Below are positions 56,961 to 64,000 of a stretch of DNA of 64,000 nucleotides, piece after piece. Below the pieces are notes generated by a model. That model worked only from the letters and a program-made list of their open reading frames with translations, did no database searches and was not told where the DNA came from. The stretch is from Blastopirellula sediminis (GTDB lineage Bacteria; Planctomycetota; Planctomycetia; Pirellulales; Pirellulaceae). The DNA lies in the NCBI RefSeq assembly GCF_020966755.1, contig NZ_JAJKFT010000001.1:1-64000 (forward strand). Reading direction: 5' to 3'. The position numbers and the translations under genes are program-made. Numbering within the stretch: position 1 is the stretch's first letter; each line of letters starts with the position of its first letter.

Positions 56961-59567
56961 CTAGAGCGCTTCGTCCGGCCAAGGGACTGGTTTGCCGGTC
57001 GCTTTGACGATTGGCATCGCAGCATCAACGGAACGGAGATAGTCAGACAGAACTTGGGCGAGCGCACGCGTTTTGTCAGGCATTTTTTCGGCCAGGTTCG
57101 TCTTTTCGCCGATGTCGTCGGCCAACTGGAAGAGCTCGAACTTCTGCGAGGCGTGATGGTAAATCAGCTTCCAGTCTCCCTGGCGGACGGAACTGAAGGG
57201 AGGTTGGTTGTAGAGATTCGGATAGTGCCAGAAGAGAGGACGTCCGCGACCGGGGATCGTTTCGGCTTGTTTTAGTTGCGGGACGAAGCTGACGCCGTCG
57301 CTGGGATGCTCGCCGTCGATCTGCGCCAGTTCAAGGAAGGTCGGAAAAATGTCGTCAATCAAGACGTAGTCGCTGGTCGTCGATCCGGCCTGGGTCACGC
57401 CGGGCCATTTGACGATTAGCGGCACGCGGTCGCCCCCTTCGTACGGCGAGATCTTGTGACCGCGGAGCGGCAGGTTGCGTGGAACGTTTTGGGGCGCCCC
57501 GTTGTCCGACATGAAGACGATGATCGTATCGTCCTCAACGCCATGGCGGCGAAGATTCGCCAGGATGTCTCCCAGCGACTTGTCCATTCCTTCGAGCATC
57601 GTCGCCAGCGTTTTGCCCAGGCCCGGCAGCTCGGCGTCTTGGTAGTTCTCAACGTAGCGATCGTCATTTTCCCAAGGCGCATGGACCGCATAGTGGGCCA
57701 TGTACAGGAAGAAGGGTTGGTTCGCTGCGACCGCTTTGTCGATTTCCTTGTTCGCCTCGATCGTCAGCGCCTCGGTTAGAAAGATATCTTGGCCGTGATA
57801 CGCTTCCAGCCCCGGAACGTCCCAGATTCGATCTGCGTTGCGCCACGCCGCGCTGAAGTTATGCTTGCCGTGATAACTGCCAGGTCCGCCAGCGGCATGT
57901 CCGGCGATGTTCACGTCGAAGCCGAGGTTCTTCGGATCTTCGCCTGGCGTCCCTTTCGCGCCAAAGTGGGCTTTGCCGATATGGATCGTCTTGTAGCCCG
58001 ATTTTTGCAGCAGCGACGGCAACGTGGTCGCTTGCACGGTATTGGGGATTCCGGCAACTGGACTCAGCCCATTCAGGTTCCAGGTCGGCTCTTGCAGATT
58101 TGGATGTTTGCCGGAAGGCGAAACGTCCTTTCGCAGCGTCCAGCAGGTGACCCCGTGCCGAGCGGCGTTCATGCCGGTCATCCAACTGATCCGCGTCGGC
58201 GAGCAAATCGCACAGGCATAGGCCTGGGTGAATTTCATTCCATCGGCGGCCAGGCGTTCCATGTTCGGCGTGCGGTATTGCCGATTGAGCGCCGTCGTTT
58301 CGGTATGAAACGGCAGCGACGTATCTTGCCAACCCATGTCGTCGACCAGGAAGAAGACGATGTTGGGACGCTTGGCGTTGGTGGAAACGGCGGCCGAAAC
58401 TTCCGGAGTCGGGCCAACGTCGGGCGGCAGGTTGATCTTGAACGCATGGTTCATGCAGCGCGACGTCCCGTCGTACGTAAAGCCGGAAGCGACGTACAAA
58501 TAGGCAGGGCGGCCGTCGATCGTCAGCACCTTGGGGCGTTCCGCTTTGGGGCGATTGCCGTAGATCCGACGGAGCGGTTTTTGATCGAAGTCCGGAAGGT
58601 AGTCCGAGAAGAGCCGCATGCCGAGTTGGATCCAATCAGGACGAAAACGAATTCCATCCTCGCTGACCCAAAGCGCCAGTCCTCCTTCTAGTCCGGTGAC
58701 GTCGCCATGATTGTCGGTGGTCAACAAGCAGACTTTGCCATCCCAGGTAAAGACCGACGCATCTTCAATTACCACGCCGTCGGCGGTAACAGGTTCCGGT
58801 TGATGACGATAGGGGCCCTCCAATTGGTCCGCAATCGCGAGTCCAAAGTAGGTCTGCGTTTTGCCGTTTTGACGCGTCGACGTCTTGTAATAGAGGTGGT
58901 ACTTATCGCCAACCTGAACGATCGCAGGGTTTACGACTTGCCGACCGGCGGAAAAGTGATCCGGCGCGTTATCGAGGATTAGCCCGTCCTTACCCACTTT
59001 CCGCCACGGACCATCGGGAGAGGATGCCACCATCATGCCGATCTTCTGATTTAGCGGATGAGGAGGCTGGCGGTAGTCGCTGTTGGCGATGTAGACGAGG
59101 ACATACTTGTCGCCGAATCGCTTGACCTCGGGATTGTGAGGGGCGTAGCGATCCCAAGCTCCCGCGACGCCGCTTCCTGCGACGACGACGTCTTTAAACT
59201 GGAACGGTCCGGCGGGGCTGTCGGCGACGTAGTGCGCGATCTCGCTTGACTTGCGCCATGCTGGATCGACGTTTCCTTCCGGCCAGCGCGCGGCGAACAG
59301 ATGGGTTTTCCCTTCGTCATCGATTACTGGCGCCGCGCCCCAGATCGTGTAATTCTCTTCGCGGATCGCAGGGCCGACATACTGCAGTGCGTCGGCGATC
59401 GGTGAGGCCGGAACGCGAAGCGAATCGATGTCCACAGCGGCAGCGGTCGACAGAATGATCGTGAGAGAGAGTAGCGACGCGAGCGAAAGAAGATTGCGAG
59501 TCACAGGATAAAGCCTGGAATGGAGGGGGGAAACGCCGTTTGAAGCGAGGGACTTATCGTAGGTCAT
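56961..59567 (-). CDS. Fusion of glycosidase-type beta-propeller and sulfatase
   Basis: 868 residues. ATG at 59567 starts a signal peptide (NLLSLASLLSLTIILSTAAAV). Residues about 50-385 form a five-bladed propeller like GH43/GH117 enzymes (NYTIWGAAPVIDDEGKTHLFAARW, YAPHNPEVKRFGDKYVLVYIA, VVNPAIVQVGDKYHLYYKT, VIEDASVFTWDGKVCLLTTD). From about 400 to the end is a complete S1 sulfatase: RPNIVFFLVDDMGWQD (metal Asp pair), CSPTR (455-459, Cys converted to formylglycine), GKAHFGAKG, MSDNGAPQN and WKLIYHH. It should remove sulfate and may act on the sugar of the same sulfated polysaccharide. The frame is open 72 codons further upstream, but that stretch lacks signal-like features. Confidence 0.92.
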   Translation of the reverse strand: MTYDKSLASNGVSPLHSRLYPVTRNLLSLASLLSLTIILSTAAAVDIDSLRVPASPIADALQYVGPAIREENYTIWGAAPVIDDEGKTHLFAARWPEGNVDPAWRKSSEIAHYVADSPAGPFQFKDVVVAGSGVAGAWDRYAPHNPEVKRFGDKYVLVYIANSDYRQPPHPLNQKIGMMVASSPDGPWRKVGKDGLILDNAPDHFSAGRQVVNPAIVQVGDKYHLYYKTSTRQNGKTQTYFGLAIADQLEGPYRHQPEPVTADGVVIEDASVFTWDGKVCLLTTDNHGDVTGLEGGLALWVSEDGIRFRPDWIQLGMRLFSDYLPDFDQKPLRRIYGNRPKAERPKVLTIDGRPAYLYVASGFTYDGTSRCMNHAFKINLPPDVGPTPEVSAAVSTNAKRPNIVFFLVDDMGWQDTSLPFHTETTALNRQYRTPNMERLAADGMKFTQAYACAICSPTRISWMTGMNAARHGVTCWTLRKDVSPSGKHPNLQEPTWNLNGLSPVAGIPNTVQATTLPSLLQKSGYKTIHIGKAHFGAKGTPGEDPKNLGFDVNIAGHAAGGPGSYHGKHNFSAAWRNADRIWDVPGLEAYHGQDIFLTEALTIEANKEIDKAVAANQPFFLYMAHYAVHAPWENDDRYVENYQDAELPGLGKTLATMLEGMDKSLGDILANLRRHGVEDDTIIVFMSDNGAPQNVPRNLPLRGHKISPYEGGDRVPLIVKWPGVTQAGSTTSDYVLIDDIFPTFLELAQIDGEHPSDGVSFVPQLKQAETIPGRGRPLFWHYPNLYNQPPFSSVRQGDWKLIYHHASQKFELFQLADDIGEKTNLAEKMPDKTRALAQVLSDYLRSVDAAMPIVKATGKPVPWPDEAL

Positions 59568-59782
59568 CTTAGTACCATCGCCGCAGGTCGCAAGCGATTC
59601 CGCACGCCGGAGGGGAACCGGTCGAACAGGATATTCCGCTGGTTGCTGAAACTGATTGATTCGTGCTTCATTTCTCAGATTTTGGCGCTGTGCCGCATGT
59701 TCGCTAGGGCTGTCCGCTTTGACGAAAAAGTCCGCTCCAGCGATGATGGGGGCGACGGCAAGAACGGGGCCAGTACGATCCA

Positions 59783-60505
59783 ATGACCAACGCGATGAAT
59801 CCGACGGAAGAGGGAACGATACTTCAGGTACGCGCTCCGGCGATCAACTTCTACGTCCTGCGCGATCGAGAAGAACTCTATCTGATCGACGCTGGATTTA
59901 TCGGTGGCTTGCGGCTCTTGCAACGTGCGCTTGCGCGGCGCAGTTGGAATCGCTTTCCCATTCGCGGCGTTATCGTCACGCATGGTCATCTCGACCACAT
60001 CTTGAACGTGAAGACGATTGCGCGGCGCTACGGCGCTTGGATCGCTGCGCCACGATTGGACGCCGAACAGTATGCGGGCAAATCCAATTATCCCGGCAAG
60101 GCCCGCGTTGCGCAGTGGCTGGAAACGTTTGGAAGGCCGATCCTCGGCTTTCAGCGATTTACGCCGGACCGATTGCTTGATGACGGCGACATGCTCGACG
60201 TTTGGCAAGGGCTGAAAGCGGTCCATTTGCCGGGGCATACCGGCGGGCACATGGGATACTACGCTCCCGAGCGGCGATTGCTGTTCAGCGGCGATCTGTT
60301 CGTCAGCTATCGGGGAGCGGCCAGATTGCCCCCTGACATCTTTAATTCAGAGCCGCAGCAGATTCCGGCCAGCGTCCACGCGGCGCTGGCGTACGATCTG
60401 GAAGGAGTCTTGCCGAATCACTGCGATCCTTCGCCGCCAGCCGAGCATCTCCGACGTTTTCGCGCATTAGGTTCGCGACTCGCGGCTAGAAACTCTAGCG
60501 ACTAG
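59783..60505 (+). CDS. Metallo-beta-lactamase fold hydrolase
   Basis: 240 residues. Motif THGHLDH (H67, H69, D71, H72) with later HLPGHTGGHMGYY, LFSGDLFVSY (bridging Asp) and LPNHCDP (final His), a complete two-zinc MBL core of the glyoxalase II-like type. Cytoplasmic, no signal. Specific substrate not assignable. Divergent from the sulfatase, and its stop overlaps the stop of the solute-binding protein gene by 4 bp. Confidence 0.92.
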   Translation: MTNAMNPTEEGTILQVRAPAINFYVLRDREELYLIDAGFIGGLRLLQRALARRSWNRFPIRGVIVTHGHLDHILNVKTIARRYGAWIAAPRLDAEQYAGKSNYPGKARVAQWLETFGRPILGFQRFTPDRLLDDGDMLDVWQGLKAVHLPGHTGGHMGYYAPERRLLFSGDLFVSYRGAARLPPDIFNSEPQQIPASVHAALAYDLEGVLPNHCDPSPPAEHLRRFRALGSRLAARNSSD

Positions 60506-61302
60506 TTCTCCCCTTTCGCTTCGTCGCAGGGCGTTTCCGGCAATTGGACCTGGTATTTGTCCAGCAGCTTCTGATACTCGCCGTTCTTGCAGAGCTGACG
60601 AATTCGATTGTTGAACTCGATGCAGAGCTTTTCGTCGGCGAAAGCGACTTTGAAGTTGGTAACTGCCGGGAAGAGGTCAAAGACCTGGACGTCGTCCAGC
60701 GAATGACCGAGCGACTCCGAGAAGTGATTGAAAATGTTTTGATCGATTACGATTACCGCGTTGTCCGACTTCCAGAAATCTTCGACTTGGATCTTCTGGT
60801 CGGCGACTTCCTTGTATTTCGCCCGGTCGGGACCAGCAGGAGCGTACATCTTTTCAAATTCGCCCCCCAAGTCCAGGTAAGCGTTTTGCCAGGTTAGCAC
60901 TTCGTACGGAGCGAGGTCGGCGATCTTCTCGATCTTGATGTTGGCCGACTTTTTGGCGATCGCGACGTTGGAAAACCCAATGAAATCGTTCGAGTCGAAC
61001 TGGTTTTCATGCTCTTGGCGAACGCCGGCCGAGACTTCCGCTTTCTTCTCCGGTACTGCCTTTTCCAGCTCTTCGTAGGGAAGCTGGACGAAGCTCAACT
61101 CGTACTCCGAAAAGGCGATCTTCATCAGATCGACTTCAAGTCCGCTGGTCGCCTTGTCCAGAACATAGGGGGGAATGTCCGGCGAAATAGCGACGGTCAG
61201 AGTCTTCGGTTCGGTCGGTTTTTCCGCAGGCGAGCAGCCGACCGAAAGCATCGTGACGACGAGGCCAATGCACAGCATTTTCGAAGCGAAGAACGTTTTC
61301 AT
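60502..61302 (-). CDS. Solute-binding lipoprotein, family 3
   Basis: 266 residues. Lipoprotein signal KMLCIGLVVTMLSVGC, then a periplasmic binding protein domain of the amino-acid family: TLTVAISPDIPPYV, GLEVDLMKIAF, PEKKAEVSAGVRQEHENQF (first lobe), DNAVIVIDQNIF, and FKVAFADEKLCIEFNNRIRQLCKNGEYQKLLDKY. No ABC permease or ATPase gene is adjacent, so it may be an orphan receptor, or its transporter is elsewhere. GGAG lies 9 bases before the ATG at 61302. Confidence 0.88.
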   Translation of the reverse strand: MKTFFASKMLCIGLVVTMLSVGCSPAEKPTEPKTLTVAISPDIPPYVLDKATSGLEVDLMKIAFSEYELSFVQLPYEELEKAVPEKKAEVSAGVRQEHENQFDSNDFIGFSNVAIAKKSANIKIEKIADLAPYEVLTWQNAYLDLGGEFEKMYAPAGPDRAKYKEVADQKIQVEDFWKSDNAVIVIDQNIFNHFSESLGHSLDDVQVFDLFPAVTNFKVAFADEKLCIEFNNRIRQLCKNGEYQKLLDKYQVQLPETPCDEAKGEN

Positions 61303-61396
61303 CCAGACGCACTCCATACAAGCGACGCCGCCCTGCGACGACAAGATACGGTTTGCGGTGAGTTTACCTTCTTTTTCGCACGGCTGCACCGCGGGC

Positions 61397-61999
61397 TTAC
61401 GCCAGGTGGGTCAGCATGTGTTCGCGATGTTTCACGCTCAGGACGATGCCGATATGGATCGCCAGCGCAGTCGCCAGACCGACGATATGGGCGATCATTC
61501 CTAGGCCGTTGCATTCGCTCAAGATAATCCATGTGAATCCGCCGACCGGCAGAAACAAAAAGATTGCGGTCCAGAGGCCTGGGTTGTAGCGATGGAGCGC
61601 CAGCGTCATCGCGACATGCGCCAACGCGTTCAGCAACATCGTATAAACGGCGATCAAACCCCAGCCGACGTCAAACAGCCCGGCCATCAGCAGCGCGACG
61701 AAGTAAACGATCCAGACGCAGCCGACGTTGATCCACATGGTGGCCCGCGGCGTCAGCGCCTCTTGGCCTCCGGCGACCGTCTCGTTGACGAAGCGGCGGA
61801 AGCGATCTCCCAGATGCTCTTCCAACTGGTGGATTTGGTAGACGATCAATTGGAGGAAAACCAGAACGAGCGCGAAGCTCCAAACTCCGGCGACCAGCGG
61901 CAGCATTCCGATCAGAAACAGCATCGACACGGCGCCGGCGAAGGGCCAGTTGTCGTCCAACCATTTGAGTGGAGCAGGCGTTTTTTCAGGAATGGCCAT
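61397..61999 (-). CDS. HXXEE-domain membrane protein
   Basis: 200 residues. HQLEE (57-61) at the end of the second hydrophobic segment is the signature HXXEE motif; six hydrophobic segments follow the family layout (WPFAGAVSMLFLIGMLPLVAGVW, FALVLVFLQLIVYQIHQLEEH, WINVGCVWIVYFVALLMAGL, ALAHVAMTLALHRYNPGLWTAIFLFLPV). The function of HXXEE proteins is not established. The ATG at 61999 gives the natural start (AIPEKTPAPLKW). Confidence 0.88.
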   Translation of the reverse strand: MAIPEKTPAPLKWLDDNWPFAGAVSMLFLIGMLPLVAGVWSFALVLVFLQLIVYQIHQLEEHLGDRFRRFVNETVAGGQEALTPRATMWINVGCVWIVYFVALLMAGLFDVGWGLIAVYTMLLNALAHVAMTLALHRYNPGLWTAIFLFLPVGGFTWIILSECNGLGMIAHIVGLATALAIHIGIVLSVKHREHMLTHLA

Positions 62000-62184
62000 C
62001 GACCGCAAGCCTCTGCCAAAAAAAGGGTGATTTGCTGAGAGAAATCTGGCAAATCTACGTCGCGCCCCTGGGCAGTCAAACGATCGCATCTGTGGCCGAA
62101 CTGCCGAAACAACGAAAAGCCCCGTCCGATCTCAATGAGAAGGATCAGGGAAATCGCTTTAATACGGTTGTGACGGTCAGCCGA

Positions 62185-63216
62185 CTAAACGGGACGTGGG
62201 TTCCGTTCTTCAAACTGGAGCTGATGCCAATAGGGATATGCGCGCGTCGTTTCGCTCGCAGCGTCGAGCTGCGCGATTTGCTCCGTCGTCAGGACCCAAC
62301 TGACGACGTCGAGATTCTGCTTCAATTGCTCTTCGGTGCGAGCCCCGATGATCACCGTGGAAACGCTCGGACGCTGCAGCACCCAGTTCAATGCAATCTG
62401 CGCAACCGACTTCCCGGTTTCCGCGGCGACGTCGTCGAGCGCGTCGATGATGTCATAGACTCGTTCGTCTGGGACGGGTGGGCCAATATCGCGGGCAATC
62501 TGGCTCTGCAGTCGTGTGTTCTCGGGGAGCGGCTGACCACGGCGAATCTTGCCGGTAAGTCGGCCCCAACCAAGCGGGCTCCAGACGACCGTGCCGACCT
62601 TTTGATCCAAGGCCAACGGCATCAATTCCCACTCATAGTCGCGACCGACAAGAGAGTAGTAGGCCTGATGGGCGACGTAACGTGATAGGCCGTAGCGATC
62701 GGAGACGGCGAGCGACTTCATCAAGTGCCAGCCGGAGAAGTTCGAGCAGCCGATGTAGCGAATCTTTCCAGCCCGAACCAGATCGTCGAGCGTCATCAGC
62801 GTTTCTTCGACCGGAGTCGTCGCATCAAAGCAATGCAGTTGATAGAGATCGATGTAGTCGGTGCCCAAACGTCGCAGACTCGCTTCGACCGCCTTGGTCA
62901 GGTGGAATCGCGAGGAGCCGACGTCATTGGGACCGTCTCCCATGCGAAACGTTCCCTTCGTCGAGACCAGAACCTGGTCGCGACGTCCTTTGATCGCCTG
63001 GCCAAGAATCTCTTCCGCAGCGCCTTGCGAATAGATGTCGGCCGAGTCGAACATCGTCAGCCCTGCGTCGAGACAGATGTCAACCAGGCGGGTCGCTTCG
63101 GCGACGTCGGAACTTCCAAAAGCCTTGAAGAACTCTCCTCCGCCGCCGAAGGTGCCGGTGCCGAAGCTCAAAACGGGGACCGTCAGCCCCGATCCGCCGA
63201 GTTGTCGATATTGCAT
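62185..63216 (-). CDS. Aldo/keto reductase
   Basis: 343 residues, TIM-barrel oxidoreductase using NADPH. Seen: YRQLGGSGLTVPVLSFGTGTFGG, TMFDSADIYSQGAAEEILGQA (Asp and catalytic Tyr), QVLVSTKGTFRMG (catalytic Lys), YIDLYQLHCFDATTPVEETL (catalytic His), RYIGCSNFSGW, and the NADPH-binding TVIIGARTEEQLKQNLD. It is close to the YhdN/KCNAB2-like branch. The ATG at 63216 is the natural start. Substrates are probably aldehydes or sugars. Divergent from ilvA. Confidence 0.95.
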   Translation of the reverse strand: MQYRQLGGSGLTVPVLSFGTGTFGGGGEFFKAFGSSDVAEATRLVDICLDAGLTMFDSADIYSQGAAEEILGQAIKGRRDQVLVSTKGTFRMGDGPNDVGSSRFHLTKAVEASLRRLGTDYIDLYQLHCFDATTPVEETLMTLDDLVRAGKIRYIGCSNFSGWHLMKSLAVSDRYGLSRYVAHQAYYSLVGRDYEWELMPLALDQKVGTVVWSPLGWGRLTGKIRRGQPLPENTRLQSQIARDIGPPVPDERVYDIIDALDDVAAETGKSVAQIALNWVLQRPSVSTVIIGARTEEQLKQNLDVVSWVLTTEQIAQLDAASETTRAYPYWHQLQFEERNPRPV

Positions 63217-63464
63217 GCTGACCGCCTCCTGACGTCTGGTGGAAAATCGATAGCCGAGCTGCGCTTCTCCGCACTCGCTCGCGACTCGCCCTCATTTCCT
63301 ATTAACGCAATCCGGTTGGGGAGGGCAAGTTGGTGCGGCGCAACGAATAAAAGAAAGAATCAAACCGATTTTAGAAATCGCTCTTTGGGGGCGCCATGCA
63401 GGTGAACGGTGAGTCGCTCGTTATAATCAAAGTGAAGTTCCATACTTTCGCATTAGAGACCTTT

Positions 63465-64000
63465 ATGCTCGGCCCTGGCCAAACTCCGCATAATCAACTT
63501 GCCCCTGCTGGAAAGTCGGGCGATTCGCCCCTTGGCCTGACCGACTATCTGCTGAAGATTTTGAACGCACGGGTCTATGACGTGGCGATCGAATCGCCGC
63601 TGGAAGAAGCGACGCGGTTGTCGAAGCGGCTCAGTAACGCCGTCTGGCTGAAGCGAGAGGATAGCCAGCCGTCGTTCAGCTTCAAACTGCGCGGCGCCTA
63701 CAACAAGATGGCGCATCTGACGCCGGAGCAACTGTCGCGCGGCGTCATCTGCGCTTCGGCCGGAAATCACGCGCAAGGAGTCGCGCTCAGCGCTCATCGT
63801 CTTGGGTGCCGCGCGCAGATCGTGATGCCGGTGACGACCCCCAAGCTGAAGATCGAAGCGGTCCGCGCGTTCCACGGCGAAGTGACGCTCCACGGAGAAA
63901 GCTATACCGACGCCTACTCCTATGCGACCGAAATGGCGGCCGCACAAGGGTTGACCTTTGTTCATCCGTTCGACGATCCCGATGTGATCGCCGGGCAAGG
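63465..64000 (+). CDS. ilvA: Threonine dehydratase (5' part)
   Basis: Open frame without stop running off the window; 178 residues visible. PLEEATRLSKRL, VWLKREDSQPSFSFKLRGAYNKM (PLP-binding Lys in SFKLRGA), GVICASAGNHAQGVALSAH, AQIVMPVTTPKLKIEAVRAFHGEVTLHG and VHPFDDPDVIAGQG match biosynthetic threonine ammonia-lyase, the first step of isoleucine synthesis. The N-terminus is about 30 residues longer than in short forms. A TATAAT box lies at 63422-63427. Confidence 0.93.
   Translation, partial: MLGPGQTPHNQLAPAGKSGDSPLGLTDYLLKILNARVYDVAIESPLEEATRLSKRLSNAVWLKREDSQPSFSFKLRGAYNKMAHLTPEQLSRGVICASAGNHAQGVALSAHRLGCRAQIVMPVTTPKLKIEAVRAFHGEVTLHGESYTDAYSYATEMAAAQGLTFVHPFDDPDVIAGQ

Overview
The window looks like the chromosome of a planctomycete of the Pirellulales type (Blastopirellula/Bremerella/Rhodopirellula-like). 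The reasons are: a sulfatase fused to a glycosidase-like propeller, DUF1080 and DUF6807 proteins, a Tat-exported Gfo/Idh/MocA oxidoreductase beside a SUMF1/cytochrome protein, a Ser/Thr kinase with TPR-type repeats, many secreted esterases and SGNH hydrolases, moderately high GC, and frequent GTG/TTG starts. This assignment is inference from gene content; no marker gene long enough for phylogeny is present.

Layout. 0-0.35 kb: tail of an rRNA operon (probable 23S end, 5S, terminator). 0.4-7.4 kb: a duplicated-domain membrane protein, a solitary N6-adenine methyltransferase of the type ISP kind, acetyl-CoA synthetase, and a DUF6807/DUF1080 pair. 7.4-7.7 kb: a degenerate tandem repeat. 7.8-15.5 kb: cell-surface glycan genes (polyprenol-type glycosyltransferase, MFS protein, nucleotide-sugar epimerase, a pseudo-BY-kinase, an ExeA-like ATPase, a Wzz-like chain-length protein). 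15.6-21.3 kb: housekeeping (trpF, ahcY, DUF1015) and a parABS locus with three perfect parS sites in front of parA and parB. 21.35 kb: tRNA-Pro(TGG).

21.4-27.66 kb is an integrated element in the 3' end of tRNA-Pro. A 15/16 bp direct repeat bounds it. Its serine recombinase is decayed, and its last codons lie at the opposite end of the element, so the crossover core lies inside the recombinase reading frame. The cargo is a more AT-rich AraC-regulated set: secreted alpha/beta hydrolase, Tat-exported zinc alcohol dehydrogenase, DHA2 efflux pump and hexapeptide acetyltransferase.

28-49 kb: secreted and signalling genes, including a cyclase-fold protein with a CxxCH motif, a PLP enzyme, a large Ser/Thr kinase, an exported lipoprotein-type KatG, small membrane proteins, an HxExD metallo-beta-lactamase protein and the Gfo/Idh-SUMF1 pair. 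49-64 kb: fatty-acid desaturase, several carbohydrate-ester and glycan hydrolases (GH76-like, SGNH, esterases, propeller-sulfatase fusion), an ArsR-AHSA1 pair with a palindromic operator, a solute-binding lipoprotein, an HXXEE membrane protein, an aldo/keto reductase and the start of threonine dehydratase.

Starts were chosen by ribosome-binding site, signal peptide and family length, so many differ from the longest open frame. No database search was possible; family names come from motif recognition.
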